From NCBI RefSeq assembly GCF_012844305.1, contig NZ_JABANE010000018.1:1-64000 (forward strand): DNA of 64,000 bases, given 5' to 3'. The notes below the pieces were generated by a model, which was not told the DNA's origin, ran no database searches, and saw nothing but the letters and a program-made list of their open reading frames with translations. Below are positions 42,375 through 53,600 of the stretch, one piece after another (positions within the stretch are counted from its first letter, which is position 1; the number at the start of each line of letters is the position of its first letter). The translations under genes were made by a program, and so were the position numbers. The stretch comes from Flammeovirga aprica JL-4 (lineage in GTDB: Bacteria; Bacteroidota; Bacteroidia; Cytophagales; Flammeovirgaceae).

Positions 42375-45281
42375 ATGAATAATATTCTTATTACCCTTGT
42401 TATTTTTTTACTTTGTACCGGGAATTTATTTTCTCAAGAAAAAGACACTCATCTGGTGATTGATGCCAAGGGACACTCTTCTCTTGTAAGAAAAGTCTCT
42501 TTTACCTCAAACAATCAAAAAGTCATCTCTGTATCAGAAGACAAAACAGTAAGAGTATGGGATTTAAAATCCAATGCTTTGATTAAAACCTATTGGGGAG
42601 AACATACAGAAGGAAAAGAGGGAAGGTATAATGCTTTGGCGTTATCTCCTGACAACTCAATAGCGGCAGTGGGTGGTTTTTTACAGAATAATGAAATTAG
42701 AATTATTGATCTTCGAAGCGGACAACAAATTGCCTCACTTTTAGGGCATGAAAATGTAATTTCAGATTTAAAATTTTCTTCAAATGGTCAGTGGCTAGCC
42801 TCTTCAAGTGCTGATAAAACTGTGAAAATATGGTATATGCCTGAACTCACGGAAAATGGATTTAAAGATAAGCCTTTCGAAAAACTTACCATAAGCGATC
42901 ACTCTGATGTGGTTTATAATATTGATTTTTCAGAAGATGGCACAAGACTCGTTACTTGTTCTTTTGATGGAAGTGTGAAACTGTATTCAATGGCAGTAGC
43001 AATGAGCAGTGCAAATCTTGCTAAAGTTTGGGAAACAAATTCGAAGTTCACCAATGTGGATATCTCAAGTGATAATCAATATGTAGTAGGTGGGCAGACC
43101 AATGGAAAAGTGATTGTATGGAATACTAATGGTACTGAAGTCGCTACTCTTACGGATACAAAAGGATTTATCAGCAGTTTGAATTTTTCTGATGACGGAG
43201 AGAAACTGATGGTAACGGATGCCAAAGGAAATGTATTTTTCTACAGTACTGATGTTTGGCTAAAAAGAGATGCTTTTAATGTGAAAGACGGTGTGATTAC
43301 ATCGGCCTCTTTTGCTCATAAATCTTCTGACTATGCCGTGATTGCAACAAGTTCTGAAGGAGTAATCAAAGTATGGGATCTGAAAAATAAAAAGGCCATC
43401 CGTGAATTTAGAGGAGGAGGGATTTCCAATAAAAGAATAGGCAGAAGTGATCAACTTAATTTCTCACTTTCTGTAAATCCTAAAATAAAACAGCCTTATA
43501 ATAAAACGTTTGATTTTGAAAGCTTGACACTCGGTTTACAAAAGCCCAAGCAGACTGCTTTTAAAATGCCGGAAATTCAGCAGAATGGATTGATGTTGAA
43601 AAAAATGGGAGCATATACGTTGCAGTGTGGCACAGCAAAAATTGAGAATGACAAGAACAGAGATAAAGGGATTAATGCTTACTGCTTTACACCAAATGAT
43701 GATATAGTAGTGGCAAGTGGCGGTTCTTTGAAACTTTATAATAAATCAGGTGCTCTGATCAGAGCATTTGAAGGTCACAGTGGTTCTGTAATTACGGCCA
43801 ATGTTTCTAATGATGGAAAATACTTGATTTCGTCAAGTGCTGATCAAACTACAAAACTTTGGAACCTGCAAACAGGCGAACTTTTAGCTTCACTTTTTAT
43901 TAGTGCTACCAACGATTGGGTATGCTGGTCTCCACAAGGGTATTATCATGCATCTGCAGGTGGTGAGCAATATATTGGGTGGTTGAAAAATAATGGAATC
44001 GGTCATCTTGCCACTTACTATCCGGTAAGTTTTGCGGGACAAGAATTCCATAAAAAAGATATTTTGATCAAGATCATTAAACTCGGTTCTTATGAAGCGG
44101 CTAAGAAAGAAATGATGTTCACTACAGTGGCACTTGATAACGTGGTAGCACAACAGCCAAAGATCAAATGGATTTCACCAACTTTCTCTAATAATGTACA
44201 TGAAATCGGTAAACACGCAAAAGTAGAAGCAAAGGTAGAAAGTTTATCAGAACTGAATTCCTTAAAAATATTGGTAGATGGCAGACCAACGGTCGTTTCA
44301 TTAGATAATGCAAAACAAGAAGGAGGAAAATTTATCTACACTATCAATAAAGATATTAAAGTGGAAAAAGATGAAGTGAACTTCCAGATTTTTGCAGCTA
44401 ATACAAAGACCAAAGTGACTTCAGAACCTAGAAAAGTAGTTTCAAAAGGACCTACAAGAGAGAACTCTTTGGATATGGGCTTTGATTTGGAAGCAATGTT
44501 TAATTCTTCTGAAAACAAAGCTTCTCTAAAAACAAATATCTATTTATTAGCAATCGGAGTTTCAAAATATCAAAATTCAGAATTAGACTTGACTTTTGCA
44601 GATAATGATGCTGATGCCATCGCGGAGATTTATACAAAACAAAGCAACGGAAGCGTATTTAATGAAGTCAACATCAAAAAGCTGACAAATACTGACGCCA
44701 ACAAGGCCAATATTGTAGAGGGCTTTAAATGGCTTTCAGAAAATGCTACTTCAAAAGATCTGGCGATTGTTTTCATTGCCTCGCATGGATTAAACTATGA
44801 AGATAATTTCTATATTATTCCTCATGATGTAAAACTAGATGACGTAAAAAACACAGCCGTAAGCTGGTCAGATTGTTCTAATGTCATGTCATCATTGCCC
44901 TCTCAAGTACTTATGTATGTAGATGCTTGTAATAGCGGTCAGTTAGGAAAAGATATTTCAAGATCCGACAATACGGAAAGCATCCGTCAATTATCTTCTG
45001 ATGAAAATGGTGTAGTTATCATGTCAGGTTCTACTGGAGATGAAAGTTCATTAGAATCACCTGAGTGGCAGCATGGAGCATTTACTGCTGCTCTTATTGA
45101 TGGACTAGGAGAGGGTAAGGCGGATTATTCAAGAGATAATATCATTTCTCTCAGAGAATTAGATTTGTTTATTGCCATGAAAGTAGATGAACTAACAGAA
45201 GGAAAGCAACATCCTACTACTCAAAAACCAAGTACAATCAGTTCTATGACCATTGGTGTAACAAGCGGAGAAGGGAATTAA
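42375..45281 (+). CDS. WD40-repeat protein with C-terminal caspase-like peptidase domain
   Basis: The product is 968 residues from the ATG at 42375, which gives a clean signal peptide (NLFSQ). WD40 repeats occupy about 30-340 and 430-510 (DKTVRVWDL, DKTVKIWYM, GVIKVWDL, DQTTKLWNL). A linker beta domain follows, then a C14 caspase-like domain from about 725 (LLAIGVSKYQ). The catalytic dyad is intact: His804 in IASHGLNYED and Cys852 in VDACNSGQ. An exported protease of this type may cut after Arg/Lys, as in metacaspases, but its substrate is unknown. A terminator follows at 45306. Confidence 0.9.
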   Translation: MNNILITLVIFLLCTGNLFSQEKDTHLVIDAKGHSSLVRKVSFTSNNQKVISVSEDKTVRVWDLKSNALIKTYWGEHTEGKEGRYNALALSPDNSIAAVGGFLQNNEIRIIDLRSGQQIASLLGHENVISDLKFSSNGQWLASSSADKTVKIWYMPELTENGFKDKPFEKLTISDHSDVVYNIDFSEDGTRLVTCSFDGSVKLYSMAVAMSSANLAKVWETNSKFTNVDISSDNQYVVGGQTNGKVIVWNTNGTEVATLTDTKGFISSLNFSDDGEKLMVTDAKGNVFFYSTDVWLKRDAFNVKDGVITSASFAHKSSDYAVIATSSEGVIKVWDLKNKKAIREFRGGGISNKRIGRSDQLNFSLSVNPKIKQPYNKTFDFESLTLGLQKPKQTAFKMPEIQQNGLMLKKMGAYTLQCGTAKIENDKNRDKGINAYCFTPNDDIVVASGGSLKLYNKSGALIRAFEGHSGSVITANVSNDGKYLISSSADQTTKLWNLQTGELLASLFISATNDWVCWSPQGYYHASAGGEQYIGWLKNNGIGHLATYYPVSFAGQEFHKKDILIKIIKLGSYEAAKKEMMFTTVALDNVVAQQPKIKWISPTFSNNVHEIGKHAKVEAKVESLSELNSLKILVDGRPTVVSLDNAKQEGGKFIYTINKDIKVEKDEVNFQIFAANTKTKVTSEPRKVVSKGPTRENSLDMGFDLEAMFNSSENKASLKTNIYLLAIGVSKYQNSELDLTFADNDADAIAEIYTKQSNGSVFNEVNIKKLTNTDANKANIVEGFKWLSENATSKDLAIVFIASHGLNYEDNFYIIPHDVKLDDVKNTAVSWSDCSNVMSSLPSQVLMYVDACNSGQLGKDISRSDNTESIRQLSSDENGVVIMSGSTGDESSLESPEWQHGAFTAALIDGLGEGKADYSRDNIISLRELDLFIAMKVDELTEGKQHPTTQKPSTISSMTIGVTSGEGN

Positions 45282-45305
45282 AAACTTTCTTAAATCATAG
45301 ATCAA

Positions 45306-45342
45306 AAATAGCAACCTACTAAAATGGGTTGCTATTTTTTTT
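45306..45342 (+). terminator. Terminator of the WD40-caspase gene
   Basis: The stem aatagcaaccta with tgggttgctatt (one G-U pair) is followed by TTTTTT. Confidence 0.75.
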
Positions 45343-45435
45343 ACACAGTAAAAATTAGCAAACAAATGTAAATACAATAAAAGACTAATTTATCTTTTAT
45401 TATATTTGTTCTATACAAAAACAAAATAGGACAAG

Positions 45436-45690
45436 ATGAATACTACACACATACATGAAGTTATTTTCCTAGTGCAGGACAATGACGGAGTTTTTACAGA
45501 AGAAGGTTTAAATAATGCTATTGCTGAGAAAATGGGAGAGGATGTGCATTTTGTCGCATGTTCAGGAATTCCATTTCCAAAAGAAGAAGCATTAGCTTTT
45601 TTAATTGAAAGAGATAAAGTGCTAGTCAACAATGAGGGAAAAGTAGAGGTGCATCCCACAATGAAAATGTGTGACTCACATACCAGATAG
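45436..45690 (+). CDS. YecH-like (DUF2492) putative metal-binding protein
   Basis: An 84-residue protein with His5 and His7 (THIHEVI), then HFVACSGIPFPKEEALAFL, the core pattern of DUF2492/YecH, where His38 and Cys42 are possible metal ligands. A C-terminal CDSH (Cys79, His82) completes the set. It is cytoplasmic and has its own terminator, so it appears monocistronic. Role unknown beyond predicted metal binding. Confidence 0.72.
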   Translation: MNTTHIHEVIFLVQDNDGVFTEEGLNNAIAEKMGEDVHFVACSGIPFPKEEALAFLIERDKVLVNNEGKVEVHPTMKMCDSHTR

Positions 45691-45700
45691 TGTTTAATTT

Positions 45701-45728
45701 AAAAAAGGGATTGATATCCCTTTTTTTT
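45701..45728 (+). terminator. Terminator of the YecH-like gene
   Basis: aaaaaagggat with atccctttttttt, a strong intrinsic terminator; A6 on the left may also serve the minus strand. Confidence 0.75.
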
Positions 45729-45798
45729 ATGTTTTATTATTTAAGAAGAAGGTACTGGATATTGAGGATGAAGAATCGGTGAAACTATTAGAAATAAC

Positions 45799-48003
45799 TT
45801 AAAGTTCACCTAACTCTTTGAGCTGTTGGTATGCAAACTCATTATTATCATTTTTATAAGCTTTTTGATATAAAGTAATGGCTTTCTGTTTATTTTTTCT
45901 TACTCCGTCCCCATTTTCATACATATAACCTAGATTAAATTGAGCAGTAGAATTACCTTGTTCTGCTGATAATCTATACCATTTTACCGCTTCTGCATAA
46001 TCTTGAGGAACACCATTTCCTTCATCATACATATATCCTAAATTATTTTGAGCAGTAGAATTACCTTGTTCTGCTGATAATCTATACCATTTTACTGCTT
46101 CTGAATAATCTTGAGGAACACCATTTCCTTCATAATACATATATCCTAAACTATTTTGAGCAGTAGAATTTCCTTGTTCTGCTGATAATCTATACCACTT
46201 GAAGGCTTCTACATAATCTTGAGGAACACCATTTCCTTCATCATACATATATCCTAAATTATTTTGAGCAGTAGAATTTCCTTGTTCTGCAGATAGTCTA
46301 TACCATTTTAAAGCTTCTGCATAATTTTGAGTGACACCCTCTCCATTTTTATACATATAACCTAGATTAAATTGAGCAGAAGAATCACCTTGTTCTGCTG
46401 ATAATCTATACCACTTGAAGGCTTCTACATAATCTTGAGGAACACCCTCTCCATTTTCATACAAATACCCTAAATTAAATTGAGCAGTAGAATTTCCTTG
46501 TTCTGCTGATAATCTATACCATTTTAATGCTTCTGTATAATCTTGGATTATGCCCTCAGCATGTTGGTACATATACCCTAATCTATTTTGAGCAGAAGAA
46601 TTTCCTTGCTCTGCCGATAATTTAAACCATTTTAATGCTTTTGTATAATCTTGAGAAACACCCTGTCCATTTTTATACATATATCCTAAATTATATTGAG
46701 CAGAAGAATTTCCTTGCTCTGCCGATAATTTGTACCACTTTAATGCTGTAGTATAATCTTGAGTGACACCATTACCTTCATAATACATATATCCTATATT
46801 ATATTGAGCTGCTGAATCACCTTGTTTTGCCGATAATTTGTACCACTTTAATGCTGTAGTATAATCTTGAGTGACACCATTACCTTCATCATACATATAT
46901 CCTATATTATTTTGAGCGGCAGAGTTCCCTTGTTCCGCTGATAATTTATACCATTTTAAGGCTTCTGTATAATCTTGAGGAACACCTTTACCATTTCTGT
47001 ACATATAACCTAACTTTAATTGCCCATCATCGTACCCTTGCTCAGCTGATAATCTATACCATTTTAAAGCTTCTGCATAATCTTGAGTAACTCCATCACC
47101 TTTTCTATACATATCACCTAAAAGAGATTGTGCTTCTTTATCTCCTGCAATTGCTTTTTTCTCAATTTTTTCAAAATCAGTTAGGATATGCATTATTCCT
47201 CCCATAAAAAATACACTACCTGTATCATCCAAACCAAAATGTCCATAAACAGGCTCGTTGTTGGTTTTGCCTGCGATATAATGATGTACTTGAGATAGAG
47301 TTAAAGGAGTTGTATTCCCTTGTATATTTTGCTTTAAAATTTCTAGAAATGAATAACAAAAAGAAGAATGATCACCTTCCTTCACATCAGAAATAACATC
47401 TTGTAGTCCTGATGTTAAATAAACCCTAGAGGATTTATCCAATTGTTCTTGTATATAATTGTCTATATTTTGTTCTTCTTCCTGTTTTGTACTTCGTGGA
47501 GCAAAAAAAGAAATAAAATCATCATTAAATTTTCCTCCAAAACCAACATCCAATACCAGTCCCACATCCTTTGCTGGAAAGGCATCTAAAACCCTTTTCA
47601 AACTTTTATACCCTATGTAAGAATCATAAGGAATATCATTTTCTCTAGAATCTTTAAATACTATAAAGCCATCTTTTTTATATTCGGAATCATAATCTCC
47701 ATGCCCAGTAATATAAATCAGCAGTTGGTCTTCCTTTTTGATAAATCCTTGATAAGCAAGCAGTTTATTCTCAAACTCCCGCTTTGTAGGGGAGAGTAAA
47801 AGCGTAACCTCAAATTGATATTCTGCTGATAATATTTCAGCTACAGAATTAGCATCGTTTTCAGCATTTTTAAGAGTAGGCCATTTTGGTGAATCATACT
47901 GTTTTCCACCCACAATCAAGGCATAATGCTTCCCATTTTCTTGTGCAAGAAGAGAGTAGGTGAGGATGATAATTAAATGAAGAGAAATTACTATAGTTTT
48001 CAT
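45799..48003 (-). CDS. Sel1-repeat protein with inactive caspase-like domain
   Basis: A 734-residue protein with a signal peptide (LLAQ). Residues 24-270 have the C14 caspase fold: YALIVGGKQY, NDANSVAEIL and YITGHGDYD with His101. At the nucleophile position the usual D-A-C-x-S-G reads D-V-G-F-G-G, so the cysteine is replaced by Gly154 and the domain should not be a protease. Twelve Sel1/TPR-like repeats of 36 residues (GYMYxxGxGVxQDYxEALKW and YRLSAEQGNSxAQ) fill about 290-725. It converges on the genes of the active WD40-caspase and the YecH-like protein. Confidence 0.9.
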   Translation of the reverse strand: MKTIVISLHLIIILTYSLLAQENGKHYALIVGGKQYDSPKWPTLKNAENDANSVAEILSAEYQFEVTLLLSPTKREFENKLLAYQGFIKKEDQLLIYITGHGDYDSEYKKDGFIVFKDSRENDIPYDSYIGYKSLKRVLDAFPAKDVGLVLDVGFGGKFNDDFISFFAPRSTKQEEEQNIDNYIQEQLDKSSRVYLTSGLQDVISDVKEGDHSSFCYSFLEILKQNIQGNTTPLTLSQVHHYIAGKTNNEPVYGHFGLDDTGSVFFMGGIMHILTDFEKIEKKAIAGDKEAQSLLGDMYRKGDGVTQDYAEALKWYRLSAEQGYDDGQLKLGYMYRNGKGVPQDYTEALKWYKLSAEQGNSAAQNNIGYMYDEGNGVTQDYTTALKWYKLSAKQGDSAAQYNIGYMYYEGNGVTQDYTTALKWYKLSAEQGNSSAQYNLGYMYKNGQGVSQDYTKALKWFKLSAEQGNSSAQNRLGYMYQHAEGIIQDYTEALKWYRLSAEQGNSTAQFNLGYLYENGEGVPQDYVEAFKWYRLSAEQGDSSAQFNLGYMYKNGEGVTQNYAEALKWYRLSAEQGNSTAQNNLGYMYDEGNGVPQDYVEAFKWYRLSAEQGNSTAQNSLGYMYYEGNGVPQDYSEAVKWYRLSAEQGNSTAQNNLGYMYDEGNGVPQDYAEAVKWYRLSAEQGNSTAQFNLGYMYENGDGVRKNKQKAITLYQKAYKNDNNEFAYQQLKELGEL
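45835..47140. repeat. Tandem 108-bp repeats encoding Sel1 units
   Basis: Twelve tandem units of 108 bp are visible, several nearly identical (for example around 45960, 46070 and 46180). The homogeneity suggests recent expansion or gene conversion. Confidence 0.85.
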
Positions 48004-48342
48004 TGCTTAAGTAAAATTTGAAACACGAATATAATAATATTAATGTAATATGAAAATAACATTAGTAACTCAAATTATTTACTTCTGTCATTTCAATCAA
48101 ATTGAGAAAATCATACGTTCATTACACAACTGAAGATCATATAGTTCTTTAGGTAAAATTACTAGTAGAGGGGAATTATCTTAAACATCTATTTAACATA
48201 ATGTTTATTATATTCTATAGTGAAAGCATACTCTATTAAATAGATCTCTGATTTGCATTAATGATACATTATTTCTAAACTTTGTATTCTAAATAAATCT
48301 ATTCTGAAAAGAGCAAACTGTAAAATACTTCAATCTTTGAAA
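48004..48342. other. Intergenic region before the SusC-like gene
   Basis: About 340 AT-rich bases between divergent genes. TAAACTTTGTAT near 48277-48288 (AAACTTTG) only loosely resembles a -7 element. I see no gene or strong repeat. Confidence 0.3.
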
Positions 48343-50445
48343 ATGAAATTTTTTAATATTCTGTTCCTGTTCAACTTACTTTCCTTAGTAACATTGGCTT
48401 ATGAACCTGACTCGTTAAATTTAAATGCTGATACCACTGAGTTCAAAACTTCCAATGCTTTTCTTATAAATGAAAGTAATTACGAGACATTTAATAATTC
48501 ATTTATCACAGGTAATGCTACTGGGGTTATTAGAAATCAGAATAATCCTCAATTGATGATGGATGGAATTCCTATAAATCCGTACTTCACCAATAATACA
48601 CATTATAATGAGTTTCTTGGGCCTATGCATTTATTAGCTTATGATATTCAAAGTCTAGAGATGAACACATTGGAAAACAACAACCAAATTGTTTCTGGAA
48701 ATTTCAATAATGCAATTAATTTTAATACTTACGATATTCAACTTGGGGAGAATGCTCCAAAATTTGAAGTGAACAATCTTACTTCCCTGGAATATCAAAA
48801 TAGTGACACTTTGGGTTATTCAACTGTTTTCAATTTCAAAGCAGAAAAAAGCTATGATAAATTTGGTTATAGGCTTTCATTAAACAATGGATACCAAGAT
48901 GATTATATTGTTGAAAATGGTTTACAAAGATTTGGAGGAAACATTAAATTAAAACACCAATTATCTGAGAGGATATTGCTTAATGGATTTATCGATTATA
49001 CAAATCTAAAAGGATTGAACAGAACAGAAGAAAAAAGTGCAATGCTTTCTAAGAGACTCCTCTCCTATTTGGGGACTGATATTTCCGTCACAGATGCCTT
49101 ATCTTTAAAAAGTAAATACAGTATAAATCATGTGACAGACAATGCTTTTAGAAGTATAACACAAAGTGAACTTTACTCCTATGAAGGAAGAATTTTTGAT
49201 TCATTTTCCTCTCAAAATGATTACGGGTATAAATCCTCATTTTTTGATATAGGTCTTCAATTCAATAAAATCAATCCCAAAAACAACTTATTTCATTGGT
49301 CAGCTGGGTTTAGTCAGAATAAAACGAAGTACTCGATGAATACTCAAGAGAAAAGGTATTTATATGGTAGTGATAATGTTGTAAGACAGTCTTCAAAATT
49401 AAACCCTGAAGAAAAGGAAAACACTTTCTACGCAAAAGTGAAAATCCAAAGAAACTTCTACTCTATCAGCTATTTAATAAATCATACAAATTATAACTAC
49501 GACTTAAGTTTCATATCTGAAAATAATAAATCATTTACAAATCAATTGCTTTCCTTAAAACTAGACCTCATTAAAAACAAACAACATAAGGTGGTTAATA
49601 CTTTGGGTATAGAAGCGACTTATGGTAAACTAGCTAATTATTATTTTACGCCTTATATCAATTCTCAAAATTTCGATGATAGGATTATTGAAAACATTAA
49701 TGATAATATTGAATTCAATTTATTAAGTTCTTTTTTAGGTAATACACTTCATCTAAGGGCCTCATATTATCAAAAAATATATGATGATTATCAAGGCACC
49801 ATAAGTTATTATGTACCCAATGGCAGCTCTTTTTCTAAATCGATAATAGTAAATGATAACCTAGGAAAAATGAAACAGAGTGGTTATGAACTTATTGCTA
49901 ATGCCAAAATTTTGAAGAACGCTGCTACGGATTGGAGCATGGGTTTTACATATTCAAATAATGTTATAGAGCTACAAACCAATCAAGATTTGTATCCTAT
50001 TGTAATGGATGCTACAGTACAAAATAATCTATTCACGATCACTAATAGCTTTAGACTTAACAACCTCCAATTCTTTATTGAATTTGAAGGGAAAAATGGT
50101 GCAGATATACACCTCTATAAAAATAATATATCAGGTGCTTTACCTTACGCGCATGGAGAAGATAAAATTGTGACTGGGGTAAATAACTGGGCTGTACCTT
50201 CTGTAGAAACAATAGAGGAAATCTATAATTATATTCCTGAGACTAATTATTTTATCCTGAAAAATATAGGTGTAAACTACAAGATCAATAGTCATAAAAG
50301 TAATAATCAATACACAATTGGGCTTCAATACAATAGAATGAGAAGGTTTCATTACTATGTAAAAAACGCCGAACTCTATAGTGAACATTTTCAAAAACCT
50401 TCTTTTTTTGATACGGTAAGTTTGTCACTAAAAGCTCAGTTTTAA
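48343..50445 (+). CDS. Divergent SusC/TonB-receptor-like outer-membrane barrel
   Basis: The product is 700 residues from the ATG at 48343 (signal peptide ending at TLA). It has a reduced plug region, with NNPQLMMDGIPINPYF resembling the VxIDGVPL element of plugs, then a large barrel of amphipathic strands. The late segment NYFILKNIGVNYKI matches the C-terminal pattern of SusC proteins, and it ends in an aromatic strand (LSLKAQF). It lacks a carboxypeptidase-regulatory domain and has no SusD partner. The ligand is unknown; it may be a specialised or degenerate receptor. Confidence 0.72.
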   Translation: MKFFNILFLFNLLSLVTLAYEPDSLNLNADTTEFKTSNAFLINESNYETFNNSFITGNATGVIRNQNNPQLMMDGIPINPYFTNNTHYNEFLGPMHLLAYDIQSLEMNTLENNNQIVSGNFNNAINFNTYDIQLGENAPKFEVNNLTSLEYQNSDTLGYSTVFNFKAEKSYDKFGYRLSLNNGYQDDYIVENGLQRFGGNIKLKHQLSERILLNGFIDYTNLKGLNRTEEKSAMLSKRLLSYLGTDISVTDALSLKSKYSINHVTDNAFRSITQSELYSYEGRIFDSFSSQNDYGYKSSFFDIGLQFNKINPKNNLFHWSAGFSQNKTKYSMNTQEKRYLYGSDNVVRQSSKLNPEEKENTFYAKVKIQRNFYSISYLINHTNYNYDLSFISENNKSFTNQLLSLKLDLIKNKQHKVVNTLGIEATYGKLANYYFTPYINSQNFDDRIIENINDNIEFNLLSSFLGNTLHLRASYYQKIYDDYQGTISYYVPNGSSFSKSIIVNDNLGKMKQSGYELIANAKILKNAATDWSMGFTYSNNVIELQTNQDLYPIVMDATVQNNLFTITNSFRLNNLQFFIEFEGKNGADIHLYKNNISGALPYAHGEDKIVTGVNNWAVPSVETIEEIYNYIPETNYFILKNIGVNYKINSHKSNNQYTIGLQYNRMRRFHYYVKNAELYSEHFQKPSFFDTVSLSLKAQF

Positions 50446-50679
50446 ACGACGAATTAAGAAGGTAAAGTAAATGGTTTCCAATATGGCCCTAAGGTCTAAG
50501 AGCATGTTTGGAATATATACTTTAGAAGTACTGTAATAAATGTTTTCTACATTCATTTTACAAAAAATAATTTTGTCATAGCACATAATCATTGTAACTT
50601 GAATAGTTATTGAGCTGGAGTGTATAAAAATCGACTTATAAATAATGCTTACACTTTAATATCTACATTTTTTTTAATT

Positions 50680-53600
50680 ATGAGCAAACAATCACTATCT
50701 CTGACACAAAAGTATGATTTGTACAGAAACAGGAATAAAGAAAAAGATGGAATAGAAAAGATTACCATAATAGGTAGAAAAGATTTTTCAGAGGAAGACA
50801 TGTGGGAAGCCATTAAAGAATATCCTAACCTGAAAGAAATTAAGATTGAAGAATTTCATTCCATCAGCATCGTTCCTCTTATTTCAGAATTCAAAAAACT
50901 TGAAAGTATAAGGTTAGATGATATTCATACTTTAAATATTGATTACTCCCTTTTCAAATCATTGGATCATTTTAATGAATTAATATTTTACAATATTAAA
51001 AACTATCAGTACAAGAATGAAGATTGTATTTCAAACTTGAAAAGTTTGGAAGTAATGCGATGTAATTTTCTTCCTTTCAGTAAATCTTCAGCAGTATGGG
51101 GAAATCTTGAGAAACTAGACATTTGTAGATGTGAATTGGAATTTACTGAGATGTTGCCCTCTGTAAAAAACATAAAAGAGATTCGTCTTGTCAATCTAAA
51201 AAATTATGAACACCTAAGACACTTAGAAATACTCGAACATCTAAAAGTATTAAGTCTTGACACTGATGAAACAATCCCATTCCCTTCATTGAAAAAGTTC
51301 AAGCATTTAGAAAAGGTAAAAGTATTACAACTTGATAGAAATAGCCTAGATGAAATTTTCCAATCCAAAACACTTAAAACATTAGAAGTAAGTAATTCAT
51401 CCCTTTCTGAATTTCCTACAGATATTGGGTTTCACCCGACTATAGAATCTGTAAAATTTAATTTTACCCCTTTTGATAATTATGACTACCTGAAAGCATT
51501 CCCTGAAATCACTTCTCTCCGTTTTAATGTCCGTGATGGAATTGAGGAAAAGAAAGGTGCACTTACAAATGAGTTATTGGCATCACTTAGAGCAGTGAAA
51601 AAATTAGAATTCAATGCTAGTTTGATTGCTCAAGACAGTATTATTCCTTCTCTTATTATACCCAACAATATTGAGGAACTGACAATTCATCCCGATTATC
51701 GACTAAAGGAAATTAATTTGATTTTTGAAGAAAATGCTGAATTAACTTCTTTCCAATTTTCAGGTTACAAGGAAGGTTTTAAAGCTGATTTTAGCCCATG
51801 CTACAAATTAGAAACAGTTAATATATTAGGCAGTAATATCACTAAGGAAACATTAGAAAGTTTGCCTGCTCAAATTAAGAATCTAATGCTTAAAAGAAGA
51901 GGTGATTCTGGTGAGGAATTTTCCATCAAACAAGTAACAGGGTTAGAGACCTTAAAAGTAGAGTCATCCGCTAAGTTAATTTTTGATTTTAAGAGTAATA
52001 AATCGTTGCGAGAAGTGAATATTGAAGTGGGAGAAGTTGATTGCACGTTTATGAAAGTAAATCAACTTGAAAGCTTTTCTATGAAAGTTCGGAATGGAAA
52101 TTATTCTAGTACTATAGATAAAGCCTTCTTTCAATCTCCTCGCCTTAAAAAAGTTATTTTAGATTATACTTTTGGCGAGTTTAATGGCTTCACGTCTCAA
52201 TTAGTTTTTGATGAATCAGAAGCAATTGCACCTTTAGAAGAAATCGAACTGAACATTGATAAAGGGTTTAAATTAGAAGGAGCTTTTGAAAAGCTGAGAA
52301 GTATCAGATTAAAATGTCATGAATCTGTAGATACTTATCCTCTTTTCTTGACAAAAGTTGACGTACTGAAAAGTATATCTATTGAAAATGGAAAACCATA
52401 CAGTGAAGTCACAAGTCAAATTACCGAGATACCAACGCTTGACAATACTTTATACACTAACCTTGAAACCTATAGCATTTGTGGGAAAAGTCTAAAAGTG
52501 CCTTCAGCTTTTTTCCAATTACCTTCCATTGAGAGACTAAGCTTTTCTGCCACAGATCTAGTGGAGTTTGAAGAAATTACAACCACATCTACAGTCAGGT
52601 CTTTATCTTCCCACTCTGATAAAATCATTATCAATGGCGGGTTTGAACATTTAGAGAAAGTAATTTCATGTAATTTTTCTAAAAAAATAGTTGATGAGGA
52701 AAGTAATCAACTCAATATTTCAGGGTTAGGTCAGTTGGTCTACTTCCCTGCTTCTTCACATAGTGATTTACATCATCATAAGGATAAAATTGTTCCATTT
52801 ATAGAACAAGTCAAAGCTTTAGCAACGAATTACAAAGTAAAAGAGGAATTATTTAATGCCGGATACATTGCATTGAAAAACAGTAAATGTAAAGGAATTA
52901 TCTCATTAGAGGCTTGTATAAGTGCATTGTTTATAAAAGGTACTTTGTTGAAGGCTAGTTTAATTGACAGTTTAGCTTATCATTCACAAAAGGGAGAAGC
53001 CTCTCTTAATAAAGATAGTCAGTTGGTATTGATGGGGAAATTTGATTTTCCACAGAAAGAAATCATTGAAGCTTTCAAAAAAATAGGCATCTCAGCTGGA
53101 GCAAAAATTAATGAAAAAACGACTCATATTGCCCTTGGTAAAAATGTAAAGACAAAAATGAAGGGGTTTGACTTAACAAAAACTTTCGATTACCAAATCA
53201 TCAATGCCACCAAAGCGCATGAAGTAGTACTAGGGCAACAGGATCAATACTTAGTGGAAGATGAGAAAAATGATGGTGTGCTCACAGAAAGCATTCAAGA
53301 ATTGTTAGCTACTGGAACGGATGAGAATTTATTACTGGTGATCTCTTTAATTGAAAATGGAGGTGTTCCAGCATCTTTACAGGATGATCTTGTCTATAGG
53401 TTAAAGGTTTCTAATAATACAAGTATCAAGAAAAACTTGAAAAAAGTACTGTTGACTGCTTTGCCTGATAAATATCAAGTGATCATCAATGATAGACAAA
53501 GTTTATCTACGATTCATAAACTGACGGAATCAAAAACTAGCTTTCTCTTCCACGACTTAGTCAGAAAGTGGGGTGAAGACTTCACATTATATGCAGCTTT

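Noticed and set aside
45835..47140. A CRISPR-like regular repeat pattern
   Set aside because: The 108-bp period is in frame and encodes Sel1 units without unique spacers.
50620..50679. GTG start adding a 20-residue hydrophobic leader to the first LRR/BRCT-like protein
   Set aside because: The relative at 56743 has no such leader and the partner proteins are cytoplasmic, so the ATG at 50680 fits better.
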